DNA of 10,777 bases, taken from JBOGWA01 sp050693155. GTDB taxonomy: Bacteria; Actinomycetota; UBA4738; CALAEC01. A program made the translations under genes and the position numbers. Positions 1 through 6,043 of this stretch are shown one piece after another; within the stretch, counting starts at the first letter, position 1, and each line of letters starts with the position of its first letter. The notes under the pieces were generated by a model, which saw only the letters and a list, made by a program, of their open reading frames with translations, did no database searches and was not told the DNA's origin. The stretch is from contig JBOGWA010000101.1 in assembly GCA_050693155.1 (NCBI GenBank), positions 1 through 10,777 on the forward strand, given 5' to 3'.

Positions 1-160
1 GCCCCGGCCCCGGCCCCGGCCCAGGTCTTGGCCCAGGCCCAGGCTTTCCTCCCGGCGCGGGTCCGCCGGGTATCGGCCCGGGTCCCGGTGGCCCCGGCCC
101 GCTCGGCCCAGGTCCCGGCCCCGGCCCGCTCCGTCCCGGCCCAGGTCGCGGTCCGCTGCC
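1..160 (+). repeat. GGCCCC-type hexamer repeat encoding Pro-Gly
   Basis: The first about 45 bases are a near-perfect tandem of the hexamer GGCCCC, with GGCCCA variants. Degenerate copies continue to about base 160. Each hexamer encodes Gly-Pro, so gain or loss of units keeps frame and only changes stalk length. The minus strand reads GGGGCC repeatedly, a guanine-run pattern with G-quadruplex potential. The array may continue to the left of the window. Confidence 0.8.
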
Positions 161-299
161 GGCGCCGCTTCGCCCGCCGGGTGAGTTGGCCGTGACCGGC
201 GTCGAGGCGATGACGCTGATCATCCTGGGGACGCTCCTCGTGGTCGGCGGCGGGTACGTGATCTGGCTCAGCCGTCGGAAAGAGGAGTACGGGTTCTAG
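1..299 (+). CDS. LAxTG-anchored surface protein with Pro-Gly stalk (3' end only)
   Basis: The reading frame is open from the left edge (first full codon at base 3) to TAG at 297-299, giving 98 visible residues; the start lies outside the window. About the first 60 residues are an almost pure Pro-Gly dipeptide repeat with occasional Leu, Arg, Ala, Phe or Ile. A classic wall-sorting signal follows: LAVTG (bases 186-200), a hydrophobic segment of about 20 residues, then a basic tail (LSRRKEEYGF). LAxTG is the pentapeptide preferred by class E sortases of actinobacteria, so the protein is probably cleaved between Thr and Gly and linked to the wall, with the Pro-Gly part as a rigid stalk. Ser and Thr are absent from the visible stalk, so this part is unlikely to be O-mannosylated. 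It is not a collagen, because the period is two residues rather than Gly-X-Y. The N-terminal functional domain cannot be judged. Confidence 0.85.
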   Translation, partial: PGPGPGPGLGPGPGFPPGAGPPGIGPGPGGPGPLGPGPGPGPLRPGPGRGPLPAPLRPPGELAVTGVEAMTLIILGTLLVVGGGYVIWLSRRKEEYGF

Positions 300-316
300 G
301 CGAGAGCTGAAGAAGT

Positions 317-350
317 CAAAGGGGCGGGCGAGAGCCCGCCCCTTTGCTTT
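317..350 (+). terminator. Rho-independent terminator after the LAxTG gene
   Basis: A perfect 13-bp stem (317-329 with 334-346) is closed by the tetraloop GAGA (330-333), which fits the stable GNRA class. The 3' arm ends in TTTG and is followed by CTTT, so transcripts read on the plus strand end in a U-rich tract. The stem is flanked by AAA on the left arm and TTT on the right, so it could also act on the other strand. It begins 17 bases after the TAG of the upstream gene and separates it from the PEBP gene. Confidence 0.88.
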
Positions 351-357
351 GCATACG

Positions 358-363
358 TAGAAT
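358..363 (+). promoter_or_regulatory. -10 box (TAGAAT) of a probable leaderless promoter
   Basis: TAGAAT fits the actinobacterial TAnnnT -10 motif and ends exactly six bases before the GTG at 370. Transcription would therefore start at or next to the start codon. No Shine-Dalgarno sequence precedes that GTG, as expected for a leaderless mRNA. A -35 box would fall inside the terminator stem and none is convincing. Confidence 0.5.
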
Positions 364-369
364 CAATCG

Positions 370-906
370 GTGCTGCGAGGACTGATCCTGCCCGCCCTGG
401 TGCTCGTGTTCGCAGCGGCCTGCGGAGGGAACGGTGAGCCTGCCGGCGGCGCCGTCGAGGAGGTCCCAGGCTTCGAAGTCACGAGCCGGGAGTTCGGCCA
501 GGGTGGGGACATTCCCGTAGAGCACACGTGTGATGGGGCCGACCGTCCCCCCTCGCTCGAGTGGACCGGCTTCCCGGAAGGAACGGAGGAGCTCGCGCTC
601 ATCGCCGAGGATCCCGACGCGCCCGGTGGCGCCTTCGTCCACGCGGTCATCTTCGGCCTGGAGGCCGACGGTTCCGGCTTTCCTCCATCGAGCCCAGCGA
701 CCTTCGCGGTCAACGATTTCGGGGAACAGGGATACAGCGGGCCGTGCCCGCCCGAGGGCGACCCGCCCCACCGGTATGTCTTCGCTCTGTACGCGCTCGG
801 CGCTGCGCTGACGCTCGAGCCCGGTATCTCGCACGAGGACGCCCGCGAAGCGATCGAGTCGGCCGCGATCGCCCGCACGACGCTCGTCGGGCTCTACGGC
901 CGCTAG
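370..906 (+). CDS. YbhB/YbcL-type PEBP lipoprotein
   Basis: This 178-residue protein belongs to the phosphatidylethanolamine-binding (Raf kinase inhibitor-like) family in its bacterial YbhB/YbcL form. The N-terminus is a lipoprotein signal: short basic n-region, hydrophobic core (residues 5-17) and a lipobox-like FAAAC with the lipidated Cys at 18, followed by a Gly-rich linker. Family signatures are the CDGADRPPSLEW segment, the ligand-pocket motif EDPDAP (about 79-84), the HAV.FGL strand, and GPCPPEGDPPHRYVFALYAL near the C-terminus. The lipobox is slightly atypical, with Ala at -3. It is probably anchored on the outer face of the membrane; the ligand cannot be deduced. GTG at 370 is chosen because it begins right at the signal peptide and fits the -10 box at 358. 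It stands alone between the terminator and a convergent gene pair. Confidence 0.9.
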   Translation: MLRGLILPALVLVFAAACGGNGEPAGGAVEEVPGFEVTSREFGQGGDIPVEHTCDGADRPPSLEWTGFPEGTEELALIAEDPDAPGGAFVHAVIFGLEADGSGFPPSSPATFAVNDFGEQGYSGPCPPEGDPPHRYVFALYALGAALTLEPGISHEDAREAIESAAIARTTLVGLYGR

Positions 907-936
907 GTCCCCTGTCGTCCCGCCCGCAGGCGGCGC

Positions 937-1287
937 TCAGTCGCGACCGAGCTCGCGGAGCCGCTCGTCGGAGATCCCGAAGAAATGAGCGATCTCGTGG
1001 ACCACGGTGTCCTGCACGACCTGCTTGAGGCGATCGGCGCTTCCGCCGGCTTCCCGCAAGATCGTCCGGCGGTAGAGCGAGATGCGGTCCGGGAGCACCC
1101 CGTAGTAATTCTGACCGCGCTCCGTGAGCGGTATGCCCTCGTAGAGACCGAGCAGACGCGGCTCACCGGCGGGTGGCTCTTCCTCGAGGATGACTTCGAC
1201 GTTGTCGAGCCGCTCTTTCACCCAATCGGGGAGGCCGTCCAGCGCTTCCCCGACGAGCACATCGAACTGCTCGCTCGCGTCGTCCAC
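937..1287 (-). CDS. Minimal zincin-like metallopeptidase family protein (Zincin_1)
   Basis: This 116-residue protein belongs to the small bacterial zincin family (Pfam Zincin_1, formerly DUF1025). The active-site motif HEIAHFFGISD (residues 97-107) follows HExxHxxGxxD: His97, His101 and Asp107 as probable zinc ligands and Glu98 as general base. Family-typical parts before it are the N-terminal FDVLVGEALDGLP, the central LLGLYEGIPLTERG and the strand PDRISLYRRTI. No signal peptide or membrane segment is present, so it should be cytoplasmic. The length is normal for the family. The GTG start shares one base with the TAG stop of the mannosyltransferase upstream (TAGTG), which implies translational coupling in one transcript. 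The in vivo substrate is unknown and family members are often annotated only by fold. The gene converges with the PEBP gene, 30 bases apart. Confidence 0.9.
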   Translation of the reverse strand: MDDASEQFDVLVGEALDGLPDWVKERLDNVEVILEEEPPAGEPRLLGLYEGIPLTERGQNYYGVLPDRISLYRRTILREAGGSADRLKQVVQDTVVHEIAHFFGISDERLRELGRD

Positions 1288-2618
1288 TAGATCCAGCCGT
1301 CAAACCACATGCGTGATGACCAGGAGCTCAGCTTGATCGGGTCTCCGGTGAGCACCGGCAAGAAGAAGAAGAACACCGCGACGGATGCGAGTAGAAGCAG
1401 AGCGGCGGCAGGTGCGCCCAACGGTCGCCCCTCGACGCGCACCGCCGCCAGGTCTCGGAGCAGATACGCGGCGCCGAGCGCCAGGAACGGCGAGACCGGC
1501 GTCATGTAGAAAAGGAACAGTGGTCGCGCCACGATCAGCCATGGGAGGTACTGCGCAAGGATCGCAACGAGGATGGCGCCCGCCGTCCAGTCCTTCCGCT
1601 TCCTCCAGATGTACGCGAGGTACGGAATCACGATCACTCCGCCCCAGAAGAGCGCCGGATTCCCGATGGCCAGGATCTCGGCCCCCGTGAAGTCGGTTCC
1701 CTCCCAGAAATAGGCCACGGGGCGAAGGAGGAAGAGCCACGTCCAGGCCCGCGACATGTACGGATGGATCGGATCTCCACTCTCGTTCAACGTCGAGAGG
1801 CCGAGGTGGAAGTCGGCCATCCCTCGGTGCTGGTCGGCCCAGGCGCCCAGATCGAAGCCTCGGGCTGCGAGCCAGGGGAGGTACGTGAGGAGGTACACGG
1901 CGAAGGGGACGACCGCGAACGCGAGAACGAGGCCGATGCCTTCGGCCCGGAGCAGGGCGAGCCCAGGACTCCGCTCGTCTCGGCGCCGTCGCCATCCCCA
2001 GGCGACCGCCAGGATCGCGCCGCCGAGGAGCGCCAGCAGGCCCGACCACTTCGAAGCGATGGCGGCTCCGAACGCCGCGCCGGCCGCGAGTTGAAGCGGT
2101 GGGAAGGCGCGGGCCGGCCGGCTTCCGGCATCGACCCTTCGTCGGTCGGCCACGAGCAGCAGAAAGCCCAGAACGACGAACATGGCGAGGAAGACGTCCA
2201 CCATGGCGATTCGCGACTGAACGAAATGCAGGCTCTCGGTCGCGAGGAGGAGCGCTCCCACGCCGGCCCACAGGGCGCTGCCGAAGAGAAGGAATCCAAG
2301 CGCGCCGGCGAGCGCCACCGTCACGGTGCCGGCCGCCGCACCGGCCATGCGCCATCCCAGGGACCGATTGCCGAATCCGTCGATGCCGACGGCGATCAGC
2401 TGCTTCCCGAGCGGAGGGTGGACCCACGAACGTTCGACGTCGTCGTCGAGACCGCACTTCCGGTAGTCGATCCCCGCGTACCAGCAACCGTCGGAGGCGT
2501 AATAGGTCTCGTCGAAGACTTTCTCCTCCGGGCGGCTCAGGTTGGAGAAGCGGAGGACGCCGGCGAGCAGCGTGACTGCGCCGACGACGACGATCGTTCT
2601 CTGTAGGGTGGAGTTCAC
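1287..2618 (-). CDS. pmt: Polyprenol-phosphate-mannose protein O-mannosyltransferase (PMT family)
   Basis: This 443-residue multi-spanning GT-C glycosyltransferase would transfer mannose from a polyprenyl-phosphate carrier to Ser/Thr of exported proteins on the outer face of the membrane. The first hydrophobic helix (about 8-22) is followed by the loop motif FDETYY with the acidic pair Asp36-Glu37, the catalytic signature of the family, and then WVHPPLGK (65-72) and SRIAMVDVF. The C-terminal half holds HPYMSRAWTW and further helices, as in the PMT_4TMC domain. The mycobacterial homologue is longer (about 520 residues). GTG at 2618 is chosen because GGAG lies five bases upstream; the frame stays open further 5' but only by running antisense through ychF. 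Loop cysteines 45 and 55 could form a disulfide. It is followed by the zincin gene and diverges from ychF, in a position like Rv1002c next to rsmI in mycobacteria. Confidence 0.88.
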   Translation of the reverse strand: MNSTLQRTIVVVGAVTLLAGVLRFSNLSRPEEKVFDETYYASDGCWYAGIDYRKCGLDDDVERSWVHPPLGKQLIAVGIDGFGNRSLGWRMAGAAAGTVTVALAGALGFLLFGSALWAGVGALLLATESLHFVQSRIAMVDVFLAMFVVLGFLLLVADRRRVDAGSRPARAFPPLQLAAGAAFGAAIASKWSGLLALLGGAILAVAWGWRRRRDERSPGLALLRAEGIGLVLAFAVVPFAVYLLTYLPWLAARGFDLGAWADQHRGMADFHLGLSTLNESGDPIHPYMSRAWTWLFLLRPVAYFWEGTDFTGAEILAIGNPALFWGGVIVIPYLAYIWRKRKDWTAGAILVAILAQYLPWLIVARPLFLFYMTPVSPFLALGAAYLLRDLAAVRVEGRPLGAPAAALLLLASVAVFFFFLPVLTGDPIKLSSWSSRMWFDGWI

Positions 2619-2628
2619 GAGTGCTCCG

Positions 2629-2657
2629 TTGGAAACGATTCCGGCCGTCAGGATAAA
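2629..2657 (+). promoter_or_regulatory. Candidate sigma70-type promoter for ychF
   Basis: TTGGAA (2629-2634) and GATAAA (2652-2657) each match four of six consensus positions and are separated by exactly 17 bases. The predicted transcript start near 2664 leaves a leader of about 19 bases that contains the complete Shine-Dalgarno sequence at 2671-2678. Confidence 0.45.
2650..2655 (-). promoter_or_regulatory. Candidate -10 box (TATCCT) for pmt
   Basis: On the minus strand the only TAnnnT hexamer in the 64-base divergent gap is TATCCT. It would start transcription about 25 bases before the GTG at 2618, leaving room for the GGAG ribosome-binding site. No -35 match sits at the right spacing. It overlaps the plus-strand -10 candidate of ychF. 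Confidence 0.3.
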
Positions 2658-2670
2658 ACGAGCGCGTCGC

Positions 2671-2678
2671 AAAGGAGG
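2671..2678 (+). promoter_or_regulatory. Full-length Shine-Dalgarno sequence deciding the ychF start
   Basis: AAAGGAGG is an eight-base complement to the 16S 3' end and sits four bases before TTG at 2683. It is the strongest ribosome-binding site in the window and marks a TTG as the start codon. Confidence 0.85.
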
Positions 2679-2682
2679 CAGG

Positions 2683-3771
2683 TTGCGCCAGGCCGGAATC
2701 GCGGGTCTCCCAAACTCAGGAAAGTCGACGCTTTTCAACGCGCTGACGCACGCCGGCGCAGAGGTCGCGGGCCACCCGTTCACCACCGTTGATCCAAACC
2801 TCGGAATGGCCAACGTGCCGGATGCTCGGCTCCGGGCGCTGGCCGAGGTGCTCGGACCCGAGCGCGTCGTCCAGGCCCAGGTGCGATTCGTGGATATCGC
2901 GGGCCTGGTGCGCGGCGCGCATGAGGGTGAGGGTCTCGGGAACCGTTTCCTCGGACACATCCGCGAGGTCGACGCGATCGTCCTCCTGCTTCGGTGGTTT
3001 GCCTCGGACACCGTTCCTCACCCTACCGGCCGAGTTGATCCACTCGCCGACCTCGAGACGCTTCACGCCGAGCTGGCGCTCGCCGATCTCGGGACCGTCG
3101 GCCGCGCCTCAGCCGGCGCCGCGAAGCGGGCAGCGGCGACGAAGGATCGGGCCGAGGCGGAGAAGGCGGCCGCGCTCGAGCTGGCAGCCTCGGCGCTCGA
3201 ACGAGGGCTTCCCGTTTCAGCCGACCTGTCACAGGACCAGCTCGAGAGCCTTCGTGATGTCTTCCTCCTGACGGCGAAACCATTCCTCTACGTCTTGAAC
3301 GTGAGCGAGGCCGATCTCCCGAACGCGGATGCCCTGATCTCGCGCGTGCGTTCGGCGTTGCCGGAAGGCGCGCCGGTGCTTGCCGTCTGCGCGAGGCTCG
3401 AGGCGGAAGCGGCCGATCTTCCCGATGAGGACGCGGCTGCGCTTCTTGCCGAGTTCGGCGTTCGGGATCGGGCGACGCAACGGATCGCCGACGCCGTCCG
3501 GCAGTTGCTGGGCCTCATCACCTTCTATTCGATCGAGTCCTCGGAGTGTCGTGCGTGGCTCGTCCGGGAGGGGACCACCGCCCGAGACGCTGCGGCGGAG
3601 ATCCATACGGACATGGCCGAGGGATTCATCAAGGCGGAGGTTGTGCCGGCCGACGAGCTCGTTCGAGCCGGGTCCATCTCGTCTGCTCGAGAGCGTGGCA
3701 ATGCTCGGGTGGAGGGGAGAGACTACGTCGTCCGCGATGGCGACGTTCTCACGTTTCGGTTCCGCGGCTGA
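2683..3771 (+). CDS. ychF: Ribosome-associated P-loop ATPase/GTPase YchF (OLA1 family)
   Basis: This 362-residue protein matches the normal YchF length. Domains in order: G1 P-loop GLPNSGKST (8-16), HPFTTVDPNLG (31-41), G3-type DIAGLVRGA (71-79) followed by EGEGLGNRFLGHIREVDAI, a charged helical insert (about 140-175), the specificity motif NVSE (206-209), and a C-terminal TGS domain (about 279-360) with FIKAEVV and YVVRDGDVLTFRFRG. NxxE in place of NKxD is the known basis for ATP preference in this family. YchF binds ribosomes and is linked to stress responses and translation fidelity. The usual Val of the P-loop (NVGKS) is Ser here. TTG at 2683 is the start because of the perfect Shine-Dalgarno before it; there is no ATG or GTG nearby. 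The 3' end overlaps the next gene by 35 bases. Confidence 0.95.
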   Translation: MRQAGIAGLPNSGKSTLFNALTHAGAEVAGHPFTTVDPNLGMANVPDARLRALAEVLGPERVVQAQVRFVDIAGLVRGAHEGEGLGNRFLGHIREVDAIVLLLRWFASDTVPHPTGRVDPLADLETLHAELALADLGTVGRASAGAAKRAAATKDRAEAEKAAALELAASALERGLPVSADLSQDQLESLRDVFLLTAKPFLYVLNVSEADLPNADALISRVRSALPEGAPVLAVCARLEAEAADLPDEDAAALLAEFGVRDRATQRIADAVRQLLGLITFYSIESSECRAWLVREGTTARDAAAEIHTDMAEGFIKAEVVPADELVRAGSISSARERGNARVEGRDYVVRDGDVLTFRFRG

Positions 3772-5338
3772 GTCGGCCCTTCCGCTTGGGGCGGTGACCC
3801 TCGTCGTACTGGGCCTGTCGCTGGCCGGCGTCCTTCCCGAGTGGCCCGGTCTCCTTCACGCGGTCGCGCTCCCCCCCTTCGACATCGCGTTCGATCTACG
3901 GGTGCTCGTCACCCGGGCCCCCTCCTACTCGGTGTTTGCCCTGGGCCTCACCGCCTCCGTCGCTGCTCGAAGCCTCTTGCTGACCTGGCTCCTCGGAGCG
4001 CTCGGGCATCGAGGAACGTTCGAGGAGCGCCTGGGCCTCGCCCTCCGCTTCTACCTCGTCGCCCTCGTGTTCGTCGGCGCCGCGGCCGGGCTCGAGTTCT
4101 CCGCGCTCGCGGCCCTCTATCACTGGTACTTCTGGGTGGGGCTTGGGCTCGTCCTGCTGCTCTTCCTGCTCACAGCGGCTGCACCGTTTGGAGGGCTCTT
4201 GGAGGGTAATCGGTCTCTCGGCCGAAGCTTCGTTCGGTCGGCGGCTCGCGGGTTTCGCCTCGTGACGGTCTTGGTCTACCTGATCCTGCTCGCCGCTCTC
4301 GGCGCCCTATCGGGTCGGCTCGGTTCGCAGACCGGGGTCGTGCTCGTACCCATCTCGGCCCTTCTGACACTCGTTGCGGCACAGCGGTTTGCGGGCGCTC
4401 CCCGTGGCCCCAAGCGCGGCAGGACCGCCTATGGCTTCGGGATCATCGCCCTTGTGCTCGCCCTGCTGCTTCCTCCTGCCGGCGCGCAGACCGGCCGGTC
4501 CTCCCAGGCCTCAGGCGAGCCGGTGCTGTTCCTGGCGCCCGGCGTGGATTCCGCGAGCGGGGACGGAACGCTCTACGAATTCGACCCCGCCACGATCGGT
4601 TTTCCGTGCGATCGCGTCTACTACTACTCCTACGCGGGGTCGGGCGCCGGCGCGCCGCAGGGGGAGGCCCGCTGCCCGATCAGAGCGCACTCCCCGTATG
4701 TGAGGGAGGACACGCAGCGTCCCCTCGCGGAGCTCACACATTCCTTCGCGGAACAGGTGGAAAGCATCCGAGCCGCAGCGGGCGATGTTCCGCTGGTCGT
4801 CGTGACGCATTCGCAGAGCGCGTGGATCGCCTGGGCCGCCATCGCCGGCGGCGAGGTCTCCGGCGTCTCCCACCTCATCATGATTTCCGGCTTTCCGAGG
4901 AACGAGGTCGCTTACCCGCCGGAAGGCGTGGACGGCATCGGGCAGGTCGGGTCCGATGTCCTGAGGTTCCTCAGCGACCAGTCCCGCGAAGCGGAGATTT
5001 CGACGTTCGATCCGGATGCTCCGCTTGCCCGAGAGCTGATGGCGCCGCCGGGCGGCGTCGCCTTGCTCCTTTCCCAACCTCTTCCTTCGGATGTTCGTGC
5101 CATGTCGATCGCCGCGACCTTCGACGCGGCGCTGACGCCTGGGGGGCGCTCGCTCGATGGTGTGGTGGATGCGGGGACCGTCGATACGACTCACGTCGCG
5201 CTCGTCGGAGCCCCAGAGACCGCCAAGACCATCACCGAGTTCCTCGCCGGAGGGGAACCGGGGCGCGTGACGCTCCTCGCGCAGGTCCTCGATCGGGTTC
5301 TTCCCGCCTTCGGGGTTCCCCCGTTCGCGTCGTCATGA
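3737..5338 (+). CDS. Multi-spanning membrane protein with C-terminal alpha/beta-hydrolase domain
   Basis: This 533-residue two-part protein is not one I can name. Residues 1-250 hold about seven hydrophobic segments (roughly 17-40, 66-90, 102-126, 130-150, 173-192, 200-216, 232-250); the last resembles a signal sequence ending in PPAGAQ. Residues 260-533 look like an alpha/beta hydrolase: first strand VLFLAPG (263-269), nucleophile elbow VVVTHSQS with Ser359, acid candidate Asp463 in AATFDAAL, and His486 in DTTHVALVG. The elbow has Thr and Ser where GxSxG has Gly. Cys291 and Cys313 could pair, which fits an extracytoplasmic catalytic domain. Lipase, esterase or acyltransferase activity is inference. 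The start is uncertain: ATG 3737 has no clear Shine-Dalgarno, ATG 3701 adds 12 residues, GTG 3794 removes 19. It overlaps ychF by 35 bases and ends 17 bases before rsmI. Confidence 0.8.
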   Translation: MATFSRFGSAAESALPLGAVTLVVLGLSLAGVLPEWPGLLHAVALPPFDIAFDLRVLVTRAPSYSVFALGLTASVAARSLLLTWLLGALGHRGTFEERLGLALRFYLVALVFVGAAAGLEFSALAALYHWYFWVGLGLVLLLFLLTAAAPFGGLLEGNRSLGRSFVRSAARGFRLVTVLVYLILLAALGALSGRLGSQTGVVLVPISALLTLVAAQRFAGAPRGPKRGRTAYGFGIIALVLALLLPPAGAQTGRSSQASGEPVLFLAPGVDSASGDGTLYEFDPATIGFPCDRVYYYSYAGSGAGAPQGEARCPIRAHSPYVREDTQRPLAELTHSFAEQVESIRAAAGDVPLVVVTHSQSAWIAWAAIAGGEVSGVSHLIMISGFPRNEVAYPPEGVDGIGQVGSDVLRFLSDQSREAEISTFDPDAPLARELMAPPGGVALLLSQPLPSDVRAMSIAATFDAALTPGGRSLDGVVDAGTVDTTHVALVGAPETAKTITEFLAGGEPGRVTLLAQVLDRVLPAFGVPPFASS

Positions 5339-5355
5339 TCGAACCGAATGGGTAG

Positions 5356-6030
5356 ATGGCGGGAACCCTCTGGCTTGTGGGGACGCCGATCGGCAACCTC
5401 GGCGATGTCTCCGAGCGTGCGAAGGAGACGCTCTCGCGTGTCGATCTGATCGCTTGCGAGGACACACGGCGGACCCGCGGACTCCTGTCCCACCTCGGTG
5501 TCCGGGCGCCGAGGCTCGTGTCGTTCTTCGAGGCCAACGAGCAGCGGAAGGTTCCCGAGCTGCTGGGTCACCTGCGAGATGGGCTCGATATTGCGCTCGT
5601 GTCCGACGCAGGGATGCCGGCGCTCTCCGACCCCGGCTACCGCCTCGTGGCGGCCTGCGCCGAGGAGGGAATCGCCGTCGACGTCGTTCCGGGCCCAGCG
5701 GCGGCTGTCGCCGCCCTCGTCGTCTCCGGGCTACCCACCGACCGATTCGTGTTCGAGGGATTCCTTCCTCGCCGCCCGGGCAAGCGGCGGAAGCGCCTGG
5801 AGCAGCTGGCAACGGAGCCTCGAACGATCGTGCTCTTCGAGTCGCCGCGCCGAGTTGCTTCCCTGCTCGAAGAGCTCCGCGAGATCTTTGGGGACCGCAG
5901 GGCCGCCGTGGTTCGAGAGCTCACGAAGGTTCACCAGGAGGTTCTTCGGGGGCGCCTCTCGGAGCTCGCCGAACAGACCTCCGGCGGGGTTCGCGGAGAG
6001 GTGACTTTGGTCGTCGAAGGGCTCGCGTAG
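5356..6030 (+). CDS. rsmI: 16S rRNA (cytidine1402-2'-O)-methyltransferase RsmI
   Basis: This SAM-dependent tetrapyrrole-methylase-fold enzyme 2'-O-methylates C1402 in the decoding centre of 16S rRNA. Family signatures are clear: LVGTPIGNLGD (7-17), ACEDTRRTRGLL (33-44), LVSDAGMPALSDPGYRLV (81-98), VPGPAAAVAALVVSGLP (111-127), FVFEGFLPR (131-139), LFESPRRV (160-167) and RELTKVHQEVLRG (187-199). The usual GPSA is GPAA here. At 224 residues it stops soon after the last core strand (GEVTLVVEG), whereas many RsmI proteins run to 270-290 residues with an extra C-terminal helical part; the short form may be normal for this lineage. ATG at 5356 has only a weak GGG upstream, so coupling to the preceding gene 17 bases away is likely. 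MetG follows after 13 bases. Confidence 0.95.
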   Translation: MAGTLWLVGTPIGNLGDVSERAKETLSRVDLIACEDTRRTRGLLSHLGVRAPRLVSFFEANEQRKVPELLGHLRDGLDIALVSDAGMPALSDPGYRLVAACAEEGIAVDVVPGPAAAVAALVVSGLPTDRFVFEGFLPRRPGKRRKRLEQLATEPRTIVLFESPRRVASLLEELREIFGDRRAAVVRELTKVHQEVLRGRLSELAEQTSGGVRGEVTLVVEGLA

Positions 6031-6043
6031 ACTGACGGGCCTG

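Noticed and set aside
1..182. Collagen-like domain
   Set aside because: The repeat has a two-residue Pro-Gly period; Gly is not at every third position.
920..933. Hairpin CCGCC-CGCA-GGCGG between the convergent PEBP and zincin genes
   Set aside because: Only five base pairs and no T tract on either strand; too weak to call a terminator.
1764..2606. Long open frame of 280 codons on the plus strand opposite the mannosyltransferase
   Set aside because: It is antisense to a gene with clear family motifs, its product is Arg/Glu/Ala-rich without recognisable domains, and such frames are common in high-G+C DNA.
2619..3011. 5' extension of the pmt frame up to 3011 on the minus strand
   Set aside because: It runs antisense through the YchF P-loop region and has no family similarity; the GTG at 2618 has a good GGAG site.
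3380..3736. Upstream extension of the membrane hydrolase frame inside ychF
   Set aside because: It overlaps the YchF TGS domain in another frame and is Arg/Ser/Pro-rich, which is typical of a shadow frame.
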